From the NCBI GenBank assembly GCA_035631315.1, contig DASQIZ010000095.1, positions 62,001-126,000 of the forward strand: a DNA stretch of 64,000 nucleotides. The letters are read 5' to 3'. The notes below the pieces were generated by a model, which was not told the origin of the DNA, ran no database searches, and saw only the letters and a program-made list of their open reading frames with translations. A program made the position numbers and the translations under genes. Of the stretch, positions 34,215 through 43,214 are shown in pieces. This DNA is from 40CM-2-70-7 sp035631315 (GTDB taxonomy: Bacteria; Gemmatimonadota; Gemmatimonadetes; Gemmatimonadales; GWC2-71-9). The first letter of the stretch is position 1. Every line of letters begins with the position of its first letter.

Positions 34215-36473
34215 TCAGTTGGCGGAAACCACCTCGAAATGTCGGACCCGCGTCAGCACCTTGCCGGTCGCGGGATCGGTGATGCGGAGGGTCAGATCGT
34301 AACTGCCGTTCGGGACATCGCGCAGCCCGACGGTGCGGTGCACGCGGGTGACGGGACCGGTGGCCGCCGCATCGAACTCGAGTTGCACGGGCGGGTGATT
34401 CCCGCCGAACAACCGCCGGATGGCACCGAAGATCGACCCGCCGCCCTTCCGCTCGACCTTCACCTGCGTGTGATACGAGGCACCCGCCGCCAGCCCATAC
34501 ACCTCGTAGTACAGCTGGGCTTCCCCACCGGCGGCGAACCGGTCGAGCGGATTCACGTACACGGTGTCACCCTGGTCCTCCCACGACAGCCCGCCGGTCT
34601 TCCCCAGCACCAGATCCGACAACGCGAAGGCGCGGCCATCGAGTGGCGCGACGGTGAGCGTGTCGGTGGCCACGGAGCCCGCGACGCCATCGCGCGACTC
34701 GATCAGCAGGCGGTAGCGATAGTCGCCCGCTGGAACGGGCAACTCGACCTGGCCCGTCAGGTACGACGGACTCCGGAGGGTCTGCGAAGCGCCGAAGATC
34801 CGGACCGTATCGACCTTCGCGATCAGGCTGTCCGAGAGGGTCGAGACATAGAGTCGGAACCGCAGCGGATACAGGACACCGGAGGCTGCGCCGACCGGCG
34901 TGAGATGGTCCGCGGGAATCGCGAACACCAGATGCAACGTCTGCCGCGCCGTGGAATCGGCGGAGCCTACGAGATACCCCTCGACTCCCGGATCCAGCGG
35001 GCGCTCGAACCGGAGATGGTTGTCGTCGGTGGTGGTCCCGATCCCGATCGAATACGTGCCCCGCTGGCGGTCTTCGGCGATCGCCGGCAGGAAGTTCGAG
35101 GTGGTCACCGTGTTCCCGATCCGCTCGTAGGTCGGGCCGAACGTGGACCGCGACGCGAACAGCGCCCGCACCAGGCCGCTCGTGTCCCCCGCCAACTGCA
35201 GCCGCTGGCGGTCCTGGAAACTGAGCGCATCGGTCAGACTCTCGACGAGCTTGAAGTCCTGCACGTCGCCGCGGGAGACGAAGTGGAAAATCAGATCGCC
35301 GTCGGGACGTCCGTAGAGCCAGCTCTCGTTCGGCTCCACACCGGAGGCCGCGGCACCCCCCGAGCCCGAGAACGCGCTGACCTTGTCGGGACGCCCCAGG
35401 CGCATGTAGATCACACCCCGGTCGTCCATCTGATCCTGCGGGCTGCGGTAGACTTCGGTGAAATCGTAATGGCGGTGGACGCTCACCAGCCCGAATGACC
35501 GCATCGCGTAGAACCACCGACGGTAATGTTCGGCGAGCCGGGCACCGGGCTGCTGCACATCGGCGACGTCCCGCTTGGCCCAGAACTCCTTCAGCCAGTT
35601 GGCGCGCGCCGCGCTGGTCCGCAGACTGTCGAACGCGGTGAGCTCCTGGGGCGTCGCGATCCAGCTGAAGTCGGTCCGGTACATCCGGATCGCGCTGACC
35701 GACCCCGCGGCCCGCGCGCCCGCGAAGTAATCGGCGTGGCCGATGCTGTCGCGGTGTGTGTAGTAGTCGGTCCGCGCCAGCTCGAGCAACCCGACGCCGG
35801 AGTCCCCGCCATCGGCGAGGTACGTCTCGAACGCGGCGCGCGCGGAATCCCCTTCTCCCACTTCCCGCTCGATCCGGCCCCGGGCCATCTGGAAGGCCGG
35901 GTTGCCATGCGCGGTGGCCGCCGCTTCGCGAGCCACCTTCAACGCGACGTCCGTCTCCGCGCGGACTCGTTGCCGCAGCGCGGTCTCTACGAGCTCGATC
36001 ACCGGTTCGGCGAACGTGGGATCGGCGGCTGCGGCCTTCGAGTACGCGTTGATCGCTTTGGACAAGTGATCGAGGTGCAAGAACTGCTTGAGGTTTTCCG
36101 CCGCGATCGACGAGTGCGCGCCGATCGCCAGCTCCGAGCGGCCGATCCCGAACCAGGGATAGGGCCAATCCGGTTTCAGCTCGGAGGCCCACTCGAATTC
36201 GCCGGCCGCGTCGTCATAGTGATGACTCTCCTTCGCGAGCTCACCCAGCCGATAGGCGATGAAGCCGAGCCGGATATGAATGATGGGATCATCGCGATTG
36301 ACCTTGGCGACCGCGATCGTGGACGCCTCGAGCTGCTTCAGCGCGGCGGAATCGGAGGTGGTCTCCAGTGAGTCACGGAGACGTTCAATCGCCGCGCGTT
36401 GGTCGGGAGACTGGGCGGCGGCGACGGTAGTCGCCGTGACGACGAGGACGACCGACAGGACCAGGAGTCTCAT
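34215..36473 (-). CDS. GWxTD-domain protein with TPR-like N-terminus (secreted)
   Basis: The 752-residue protein has a signal peptide (LLVLSVVLVVTATTVAAAQ), a helical tetratricopeptide-like region up to about residue 230 (FEWASELKPDWPYPWFGIGR), and a GWxTD domain (ANWLKEFWAKRD, then DDRGVIYMRLGRPDKVS). The C-terminal part is beta-rich, with a final Ig-like segment. GWxTD proteins are envelope proteins of unknown role found in Acidobacteria, Gemmatimonadota and related phyla. TATAAA and AAGGAGG lie directly before the ATG at 36473. It sits between the outer-membrane protease/barrel gene and the sensor kinase. Confidence 0.85.
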   Translation of the reverse strand: MRLLVLSVVLVVTATTVAAAQSPDQRAAIERLRDSLETTSDSAALKQLEASTIAVAKVNRDDPIIHIRLGFIAYRLGELAKESHHYDDAAGEFEWASELKPDWPYPWFGIGRSELAIGAHSSIAAENLKQFLHLDHLSKAINAYSKAAAADPTFAEPVIELVETALRQRVRAETDVALKVAREAAATAHGNPAFQMARGRIEREVGEGDSARAAFETYLADGGDSGVGLLELARTDYYTHRDSIGHADYFAGARAAGSVSAIRMYRTDFSWIATPQELTAFDSLRTSAARANWLKEFWAKRDVADVQQPGARLAEHYRRWFYAMRSFGLVSVHRHYDFTEVYRSPQDQMDDRGVIYMRLGRPDKVSAFSGSGGAAASGVEPNESWLYGRPDGDLIFHFVSRGDVQDFKLVESLTDALSFQDRQRLQLAGDTSGLVRALFASRSTFGPTYERIGNTVTTSNFLPAIAEDRQRGTYSIGIGTTTDDNHLRFERPLDPGVEGYLVGSADSTARQTLHLVFAIPADHLTPVGAASGVLYPLRFRLYVSTLSDSLIAKVDTVRIFGASQTLRSPSYLTGQVELPVPAGDYRYRLLIESRDGVAGSVATDTLTVAPLDGRAFALSDLVLGKTGGLSWEDQGDTVYVNPLDRFAAGGEAQLYYEVYGLAAGASYHTQVKVERKGGGSIFGAIRRLFGGNHPPVQLEFDAAATGPVTRVHRTVGLRDVPNGSYDLTLRITDPATGKVLTRVRHFEVVSAN

Positions 36474-36586
36474 GCCTCCTTCTTTATACCCCGCGGCGCC
36501 CGGACGTTCTTGGCTCGGCGAATGGTCGCCGAAATCGGACCAGTAATTCTTCCGGCGCGCCGAATGGCGCCGCCTCAGAAGTTCGA

Positions 36587-39358
36587 TCAGAAATCCGAGG
36601 AAAAGGCGACGTACACTTGCGCGCGGCGTTGAGCGCCCGCCGGCGGAGTCGTCATGGGCTCCGCCACGCCGAGTCGCAAGGCGAGCGGCACGTCATAGCT
36701 CACCGTCAGATTCGCGGCGAGCTCCGCACCCCCCGACCAGAGCCGCGTGAGTTGCGGTCGTCCACCCGGTCCCCAGGCATCCCCGGCGTCGGCAAAGGGA
36801 CGCAAGCTGAGCTTGTCCGCTCCCACGGGCAGACGGCCGAGCGAACGACCCACCAACACCAGCGGAATCCGCAGCTCCGCCGTTGCTGTAGCAGCCCTGC
36901 GGTCCACTAATGCATCCCCGCTGTATCCCCGCACGGGGAAATCCCGGACGCCTCCCACCGACTGGCCGAACCCCAGATCGTACGTCCCCGACGAAACGCC
37001 TCCCACGCCCAGGGTGCGGAGCAGCGGGCCATTGGTCTCCCCGGCACCGAAGCGCAACACCAGCACGGGCGGCGCAAAGCCCGGTCCCGGCAGGGCCGCA
37101 TAGAGGGCGACCACGCTCCGGTACTCGTCGGCGAAGAGCGGCGATCCCTGCTGGTTCCGGCGCCGGTAGGTGACCGCCCAGCTGAACCCATTCTGCGGCG
37201 AGACCGAGAGCGTCCCCGACGAGTTGTGCGCGATGGCGAGTGTGACCGATCCGCCGATCTGATCACGACTCTTGCAGCCGGTGCACACGGTCACGAGCGC
37301 CGTGTCGGGAGTCGCCACGTAATCGGCCCGCTCGAACTCCGCCGCGATCCGGAGATCGACGGCGGTACGCCAGCGCTCGTACCGGACCGTGGCGCCAAGG
37401 TCGGCATCCTGCGCCAGCTTCGAGACGACGGTACCCCCCGCGGTCACGCCGATATTGGACCACGCCGTCGAGACGTCCGCATCGAAGACCGGCTGCGGCA
37501 GGAGATCGGCGACCACCGCGAGCTCACCGCGGAATCGCACGGGCGAGACCGAGGCCATGCCGATCGCGGCGTACGACCAGCGGCCGAGCGCATCAGCGCC
37601 CGCGGTCACGGCTCCCCCGAAGCGCCCCGAAGGCCCTGCATCGAAGAAGACCGGGAGCCAGAAGTGCGGCGCGAGCGAAGGCCAGGCCGTGTATCCCGTC
37701 TCACGGATCGGAACGGGAGGCGCGCTGTCGAATGGCGCTGCCGGCGGCACGGCCCCGAGGTTCCCTCCGTTCTTGACCGGCGCGCTCACCAACGTCCATC
37801 CATCGGCGCGCAGCGACGTGTACGCGATTCGTCCTCCCGGCACCATCGCCGGTGACCGGGCGCCGAGGGGCTCGGCGGTTATGGCCGTGGCAGCGGTCGA
37901 GTCATTCCAGCGATAGACCTGCGGGAAGCCGGACGCGTCGGAAACGAAGAGCAGCGTATCACCCCACCACGCGAGACCCGATACGAGAGACGATCCTTCG
38001 CTGAGCACAGACACAGAGTCGGGCGCCGCCCAGGGCCAGCGCACCAGCTGCCAGTGTCCGTTGCGATGCCGGGTCGCCGCGACCCAGCGCCGGTCCACCG
38101 AGGGTACGACGTCACCCCATTCGGTACCCGCAGTGTCCCGGATCTCGGGGAGTGTCGGATGATTGCCGTCCGGAGACACCTGTATGGTGACGAGCGCGCC
38201 ACCGCCCCCGCGCGGCTCGGTGATACGCGCGCCATGCGTGAGTCGGGTCCATGAGCCGTCGGGGTCCCAGCGATAGAGGTCGCTGCGAATCCGGTTGGGA
38301 CCGGTGAGATCGAGCTGGGCCACCATGACCGTATCGCCGACCCAGTCATAGCTCACCCCCGCATTCACGTAGTGCCTTCGCGTTTCCTTCCAGGTCCGCG
38401 CGTCCGCCATGATGATCTGGCGCGGGCCGCGCCCGTCATCCCGCAGCCACACCACCCAGCGTCGATCAGGTGAGACGCGCGGGACCGGCTCACTGAACAG
38501 TCCGCGCTCGAGAATCGTGCCCGACGTTCCCGCCGGAGTGGCCGGCCGCGTATCGACACTCCACGCCGAGTCGAGATCCGCACCGGATGCCCCTCGGAGC
38601 GGACGTCCGACCCGATAGGGGATCCACTGCCCCGCCGATCGCTCGACGAAGCGCGGGATGACGGAGTCACCGAGGGCGTCCGCGATGGAACGGAAGAAGC
38701 GCGATCCGTAGGCGTAGGGGACGTAACCGTCCGCCCACCGCGTGAACAACAACGCATCGGCGCGAGGCCGCGACGCCGAGTCGCTCGCATCGGCGGCGAG
38801 CACTTCGGTGTGAAAGCTCCCTCGCACCCGGCCACCGGTCGTGAACTTCGACTCGTAGTAGACCGCCAACCCTTCCGTCACCCAGCTCGGCTGATACTCC
38901 TCCGGAAAAAGCCCCGGCGCCCGCCCGAAGACGGTCTGCATCACGCCCCACACGCCGCGGGTGCGGTCAAGGTGAAAGACGTGCGTCAGCTCGTGCTGGG
39001 AAACGAGCCGCAGCCAATCGTCGTATTGGGCGAGCGCGGGATCGGTGGCCGGTGGAGCCAGGAAGAGCGTGATCCGGTCGGTGGGAAAGACCGTGGTCAG
39101 GCCATTCGCCCCGTCGAAATCGTCGGAGAGGGTGATGTCCACGGTTTCGCGCGGGGGATGCAGCTCCGTGGTCAGGAGGCCGTACGCTCGTTCTGCCTCG
39201 CGGGCCTCCCGGAGTGCGACCTCCCGGTAGCTCGGTCGGAAGTGAATCCGGAAGTGCGGTGTGTGGAGGGTGCGCCAAATGCCCGAGGGCTCGACCTGGG
39301 CAACGCCAGATCGCGCGAGGACGAGTACCACAAGCGCGCAGAGCCCGGCGCTTCGCAT
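36587..39358 (-). CDS. Outer-membrane metalloprotease / beta-propeller / barrel protein
   Basis: The 923-residue protein has a signal peptide (LCALVVLVLARSGVAQ), a gluzincin-like domain with HELTH (residues 122-126) and a downstream Glu in WVTEGLAVYYES (Glu162), then WD40/TolB-like propeller blades (VSPDRRWVVWLRDDGRG, VSPDGNHPTL) over about residues 280-520, and a C-terminal beta-barrel region ending in phenylalanine (YVAFSSDF). This combination suggests a surface-exposed or periplasmic peptidase anchored by its own barrel. The substrate is unknown. A TACTTT -10-like sequence ends 8 bp before the ATG. Confidence 0.82.
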   Translation of the reverse strand: MRSAGLCALVVLVLARSGVAQVEPSGIWRTLHTPHFRIHFRPSYREVALREAREAERAYGLLTTELHPPRETVDITLSDDFDGANGLTTVFPTDRITLFLAPPATDPALAQYDDWLRLVSQHELTHVFHLDRTRGVWGVMQTVFGRAPGLFPEEYQPSWVTEGLAVYYESKFTTGGRVRGSFHTEVLAADASDSASRPRADALLFTRWADGYVPYAYGSRFFRSIADALGDSVIPRFVERSAGQWIPYRVGRPLRGASGADLDSAWSVDTRPATPAGTSGTILERGLFSEPVPRVSPDRRWVVWLRDDGRGPRQIIMADARTWKETRRHYVNAGVSYDWVGDTVMVAQLDLTGPNRIRSDLYRWDPDGSWTRLTHGARITEPRGGGGALVTIQVSPDGNHPTLPEIRDTAGTEWGDVVPSVDRRWVAATRHRNGHWQLVRWPWAAPDSVSVLSEGSSLVSGLAWWGDTLLFVSDASGFPQVYRWNDSTAATAITAEPLGARSPAMVPGGRIAYTSLRADGWTLVSAPVKNGGNLGAVPPAAPFDSAPPVPIRETGYTAWPSLAPHFWLPVFFDAGPSGRFGGAVTAGADALGRWSYAAIGMASVSPVRFRGELAVVADLLPQPVFDADVSTAWSNIGVTAGGTVVSKLAQDADLGATVRYERWRTAVDLRIAAEFERADYVATPDTALVTVCTGCKSRDQIGGSVTLAIAHNSSGTLSVSPQNGFSWAVTYRRRNQQGSPLFADEYRSVVALYAALPGPGFAPPVLVLRFGAGETNGPLLRTLGVGGVSSGTYDLGFGQSVGGVRDFPVRGYSGDALVDRRAATATAELRIPLVLVGRSLGRLPVGADKLSLRPFADAGDAWGPGGRPQLTRLWSGGAELAANLTVSYDVPLALRLGVAEPMTTPPAGAQRRAQVYVAFSSDF

Positions 39359-39399
39359 AGACGCGCAAAGTACGCCGGGCGGTTTGGAGCCGCCACAAT

Positions 39400-39428
39400 T
39401 TGCCGAATCCGTTGGGGCATCTTAACTT
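39400..39428 (+). promoter_or_regulatory. Sigma70-type promoter for the FHA/kinase operon
   Basis: TTGCCG (39400-39405), a 17-bp spacer and TAACTT (39423-39428) form a reasonable promoter 23 bp before the GTG at 39452. It lies in the divergent region shared with the outer-membrane protease gene. Confidence 0.55.
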
Positions 39429-39451
39429 GAGCGTCCTGTGGAGCGCCCCCG

Positions 39452-40567
39452 GTGACCAGCTGCCCCTACTGCGGCCGCGCTAACGACGCGGCAGCGGCGT
39501 TTTGTATGGACTGTGGCAAGCCGCTCACCAAGGCGGCGGCCCAGGCGCGCGCGCGGACGTCTGCAGCAGCCGGAGTCTCACCTGCAGGCGGCACACCCAG
39601 CCCAGTCTCGCCCGCAACACCGCTCCCGCATCCTTCGATGGCTCCACTCGCCGCTACCCGCGCGTCAGACGCGGTGGCTCCGGACGCGCATGATGGCCCA
39701 GTCCAAACTGGCTGTCCGTTCTGTGGGAAGGCCGTCTCTGGAGGAACTCCGTTCTGCCCGCACTGCGGCCGCCGGCTGTCGGCTCCCGGCTCAGGGCCGG
39801 CGTGTGCCCGCTGCGGCTCACCGGTGGACCCCGGGGTCGCGTTCTGCGCCACGTGCGGGGCGCCGGTCTCGTCGACGCCGATCCTCCAGCGTCCGTCATC
39901 CCAGCCATCCGCCCGGACCGACTTCACGTTCTATCTGAATCTCCTGGATGAAGGCGGAAAGCCGATCCAGCGGTACGAGCGGCGGGCCATGGATACGGGC
40001 ATCGGCCGCCAGGATGGCGACATCCGTTTCCCGGACGACCAGTTCCTCTCTCCGCTGCACGCGCGCATCACCTGGGAGCAGGACCAGCTCATGCTTCGCG
40101 ACCTGGGGAGCCGGAATGGCACCTGGGTCTTTTTTGACGAGCCCCACAAGCTGGTCGACGGCGACCTGCTCCTCATCGGCTCGCAGATGATCCGCTTCCG
40201 CCGGCTCGGCTACCCGGGACCGCACCCGCCCGACGCCGATGCCACCAAGCGCATGGGCTCCCTTATTCCCTCGGCCGACATTGCGTCCCTCACGCAGCTC
40301 CGTTCCGACGGCAGCGCGCGCGACGTGATCCAGCTGTCGCCGGGCCGGGACGTGCGCATCGGGCGCGAAGAGGGTGACTGGGTGTTCCCGTACGACCCGT
40401 CGATGAGCGGCAAGCACGCGGTGGTTCGTTCCGAGGACGCCGACTTCATCGTGATCGACGACGGCAGCCGCAACGGCATCGCGCGCGCGGCGCGCGGGGC
40501 CGTTCCCCTCACCGGCGGATCGCGCATCCTGGTCGGCGACAAGCTCCTGCGGATCGAGCTCGCGTGA
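39452..40567 (+). CDS. Triple zinc-ribbon, double FHA-domain protein
   Basis: The 371-residue protein has three zinc ribbons (Cys4/7/18/21, Cys88/91/102/105, Cys118/121/132/135) separated by a Pro/Ala-rich linker, and two FHA domains. FHA1 has the phosphothreonine-binding pattern DTGIGRQDGD, LSPLHARI and LGSRNGTW (residues 170-225); FHA2 has VRIGREEGDWVF, MSGKHAVV and DGSRNGIA (residues about 290-355). It should read phosphothreonine marks made by the kinase encoded next, whose GTG overlaps its stop (GTGA). No enzyme domain is seen; an adaptor role is inferred. Confidence 0.9.
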   Translation: MTSCPYCGRANDAAAAFCMDCGKPLTKAAAQARARTSAAAGVSPAGGTPSPVSPATPLPHPSMAPLAATRASDAVAPDAHDGPVQTGCPFCGKAVSGGTPFCPHCGRRLSAPGSGPACARCGSPVDPGVAFCATCGAPVSSTPILQRPSSQPSARTDFTFYLNLLDEGGKPIQRYERRAMDTGIGRQDGDIRFPDDQFLSPLHARITWEQDQLMLRDLGSRNGTWVFFDEPHKLVDGDLLLIGSQMIRFRRLGYPGPHPPDADATKRMGSLIPSADIASLTQLRSDGSARDVIQLSPGRDVRIGREEGDWVFPYDPSMSGKHAVVRSEDADFIVIDDGSRNGIARAARGAVPLTGGSRILVGDKLLRIELA

Positions 40568-42183
40568 AAATCTGCCCCGTCTGCTCCACCGAATTCCCCA
40601 ACGATCAGAAGTTCTGCCCCAACGACGGGAGCGTGCTGCGCGGCGCCGCCCCGACCTCCGACCTCGTCGGCCAGGTGATCGCGGAGCGCTATCACGTCGT
40701 GAAGAAGCTGGGTGAAGGCGGGATGGGCCAGGTGTATCTCGCCGAGCACGTGAAGATGGGCCGGCGGAGCGCCATCAAGGTGATGAATCCGTCGATGACG
40801 CACGACCCGGACGCGGTGGCACGGTTCAACCGCGAAGCCGCGAACGCGAGCCGCATCACGCATCCGAACGTCTGCGCCGTCTACGACTTCGGTGAAACGC
40901 CCGACGGGCTCATCTACCTCGCGATGGAGTTCATCCAGGGCGAGCCCCTGACCGACCTGATCGAGCGCGAAGGCGCGCTCAAGGTCGGACGCGCGGTGAA
41001 GATCTTCCAGCAGACCGCGGATGCCCTGCAGGCCGCGCACGATCTCGGCATCGTGCACCGCGACCTGAAGCCCGACAACATCATGCTCGCGAAGGGCCGC
41101 GATGGCGCCGACGTGGTGAAGGTGGTGGACTTCGGCATCGCGAAGGCCGTCGGCGGCGACGAGGCGGGCCAGAAGGTCACGAAGACCGGACTGGTGGTCG
41201 GCACCCCCGAATTCATGAGCCCCGAGCAGCTGTCCGGGGACAAGGTGGATGGCCGGAGCGATCTCTATTCGCTGGCCCTGGTGCTCTACCGGATGCTGAC
41301 GGGCACCCTGCCCTTCCAGGCAACGTCGGTGCAGGAAACGATGATCAAGCGGCTCACCGACGAGCCCACCAAGTTGGCGGTCTCGCGCCCCGATCTCACG
41401 TTCCCGCCCAAGCTGCAGGGTGTCCTCGATCACGCCCTGACCCGGACTCCGAACGAGCGTTATCAGAGCGTGGCGGAGTTTTCGGCGGATGTGGTCAAGG
41501 CCGTCGGCGGCGGGACGGCAGCACTGGCGATGGATACCGAAGGCCGGACGCAGGTGATGGGCGCAGCGGCGGCCGACGACAAGACTCGGATCGCAGCGGC
41601 GGTGCCGGCGACGCGGGTGGCGGGGGCGACCAAAGAGAAGAAGAGCATGATGGTCCCGATGGCCATCGGCGTGGTGGTGATTGCGCTCGGCGGAGGGGCG
41701 TGGGCGGTATTCGGCCGCGGCCACAACACTCCCCCGCTCAACGCCCTGTCCCAGCACGACAGCGCCGTTCACCAGACCGCCGCCGTGCCCACGGGTCGCG
41801 ATACCACCCACATGTCGCGCCCTGATACGACGAACAAGACGACGCCAAAGGATCCGAATCCGGGTGGTCACTCGACTCCGAATACCAGTCCGACGGCATC
41901 GGCCGTCAACCCGGCAAAGGCTTTCGACGCCCTCGATGACCTGTTCAATCACTTCCAGGACTCTTCGGTTTCCACGAAGGTGGCGGAGGATTCCGCCACG
42001 GACGTCTACAACGCGTCAACCGTGACACCGAAGGATCGTGCGTATGCCGCGTATATTCTGGCGAACGTGTACGCTCGAAATCACGACACTCGCGCTACCC
42101 AGTGGGCTCAGAAGGCGCAGCAGCTTGACCCTGCGAATAACGCCTACCGACAGCTGGTCCACGATCTCACGGCGGCGCAATAG
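40564..42183 (+). CDS. Transmembrane Ser/Thr protein kinase
   Basis: The 539-residue kinase starts with a short zinc-ribbon-like sequence (Cys4, Cys7, Cys18) in which the fourth Cys is replaced (CPND). The kinase domain has LGEGGMGQVYLAEHV, Lys72 in AIKV, HRDLKPDN (residues 155-162) and VDFGIAK, then GTPEFMSPEQ. A membrane helix (about residues 362-384) follows an Ala-rich linker, and the outer part is Thr/Asn-rich with a C-terminal TPR-like helix pair (AAYILANVYARNHDTRATQW). It is in one operon with FHA and PP2C proteins and is the likely writer of the marks they read and erase. Confidence 0.95.
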   Translation: MKICPVCSTEFPNDQKFCPNDGSVLRGAAPTSDLVGQVIAERYHVVKKLGEGGMGQVYLAEHVKMGRRSAIKVMNPSMTHDPDAVARFNREAANASRITHPNVCAVYDFGETPDGLIYLAMEFIQGEPLTDLIEREGALKVGRAVKIFQQTADALQAAHDLGIVHRDLKPDNIMLAKGRDGADVVKVVDFGIAKAVGGDEAGQKVTKTGLVVGTPEFMSPEQLSGDKVDGRSDLYSLALVLYRMLTGTLPFQATSVQETMIKRLTDEPTKLAVSRPDLTFPPKLQGVLDHALTRTPNERYQSVAEFSADVVKAVGGGTAALAMDTEGRTQVMGAAAADDKTRIAAAVPATRVAGATKEKKSMMVPMAIGVVVIALGGGAWAVFGRGHNTPPLNALSQHDSAVHQTAAVPTGRDTTHMSRPDTTNKTTPKDPNPGGHSTPNTSPTASAVNPAKAFDALDDLFNHFQDSSVSTKVAEDSATDVYNASTVTPKDRAYAAYILANVYARNHDTRATQWAQKAQQLDPANNAYRQLVHDLTAAQ

Positions 42184-42185
42184 AC

Positions 42186-43214
42186 ATGTTCGGACGCTCT
42201 CCGAAGCCCGTCAAAGTCCACCTCTTCGCCAAGACCGACTTGGGGAAGACGCGTGACCACAACGAGGACAACTACCTCGTCGCGGACCTGACGCGCCGGG
42301 TGCACGAGCTCACGCCCAGCCTCAAGAATCACGACGTCGGCGAGCGCGGCTCGCTCCTGATGATCGCGGACGGCATGGGCGGCGCGGCGGCGGGTGAAGT
42401 CGCGAGCGAGATGGCCGCCGACCAGGTCTACCACCACCTCGAGCACGCCTGGCTCGGCGACAAGGAAGTCACGGCGCAGCGCTTCGCGTTCCGCCTCAAA
42501 GAGGCCGTCGAGACCGCGAACACCAAGATCCACAACTACGCGAAGGAACACCCCGAAGTCCGCGGGATGGGCACCACGACCACCGCGGCCGGCGTGTTCG
42601 GGGATCACCTCTATCTCACGCAGATCGGCGACAGCCGGGCGTACCTCGTCCGCAACGGGACCGCGATTCAGATCACCAAGGATCAGTCGCTGATGCAGCG
42701 CCTCGTCGAGGCCGGCGAGCTCACGGAAGAGGAAGCCGCGCACTCCGAGCGCCGGAACATCATCCTCCAGGCCCTGGGCCCCGACGCGAAGATCAAGGTC
42801 GATCTCACCTACCAGGAGCTCCGCAAGGGCGACACCGTGGTACTCTGCTCCGACGGGTTGTCGGGCCAGGTGAAGAAGGAAGAGATTGCGGAGATCGCCG
42901 GAAGCGCGACCGATCTCTCGGCGGCCTGCGACCAGCTGATCGCGCTCGCCAACGAGCGCGGGGGCCCCGACAACATCACGGTCATCGTCGCCCGCTTCGA
43001 GGGCGACGGACTCCGCGCGACCGCGGATGGCGACGCCGTCGGCCACCAGGTGTACCCGCTCATCGACACGGAAACGAGCACCGAACCTGTGCCCGTCTAC
43101 AAGGGAAGCCGTCCCCCCGTCCCCGCCCGGAAGGTGCGCTGGCGCATGGTGCTCGGTCTCGTGGCACTCGCCGCCCTCGTGCTCGCGGGGATCTACATCG
43201 CCTCCCGGAAGTGA
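42186..43214 (+). CDS. PP2C-family Ser/Thr phosphatase, membrane-anchored
   Basis: The 342-residue protein has the PP2C motifs TRDHNEDNYLV, IADGMGGAAAGEVAS, TTTTAAGVFGDHLYL, IGDSRAYLVRNG, LCSDGLSG and GGPDNITVIVA, so the metal-binding aspartates are present. Unlike soluble Stp enzymes, it carries a C-terminal extension with one membrane helix (MVLGLVALAALVLAGIYIA). It is probably the eraser for the kinase encoded 2 bp upstream. The next gene starts in its stop (GTGA). Confidence 0.95.
   Translation: MFGRSPKPVKVHLFAKTDLGKTRDHNEDNYLVADLTRRVHELTPSLKNHDVGERGSLLMIADGMGGAAAGEVASEMAADQVYHHLEHAWLGDKEVTAQRFAFRLKEAVETANTKIHNYAKEHPEVRGMGTTTTAAGVFGDHLYLTQIGDSRAYLVRNGTAIQITKDQSLMQRLVEAGELTEEEAAHSERRNIILQALGPDAKIKVDLTYQELRKGDTVVLCSDGLSGQVKKEEIAEIAGSATDLSAACDQLIALANERGGPDNITVIVARFEGDGLRATADGDAVGHQVYPLIDTETSTEPVPVYKGSRPPVPARKVRWRMVLGLVALAALVLAGIYIASRK

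Noticed and set aside
32886..35498. 870-codon open frame on the + strand
   Set aside because: It lies opposite the kinase and GWxTD genes, which have recognisable domains and signal peptide; the + frame is His/Arg/Asp-rich low-complexity sequence, the usual antisense artefact of GC-rich codon use.
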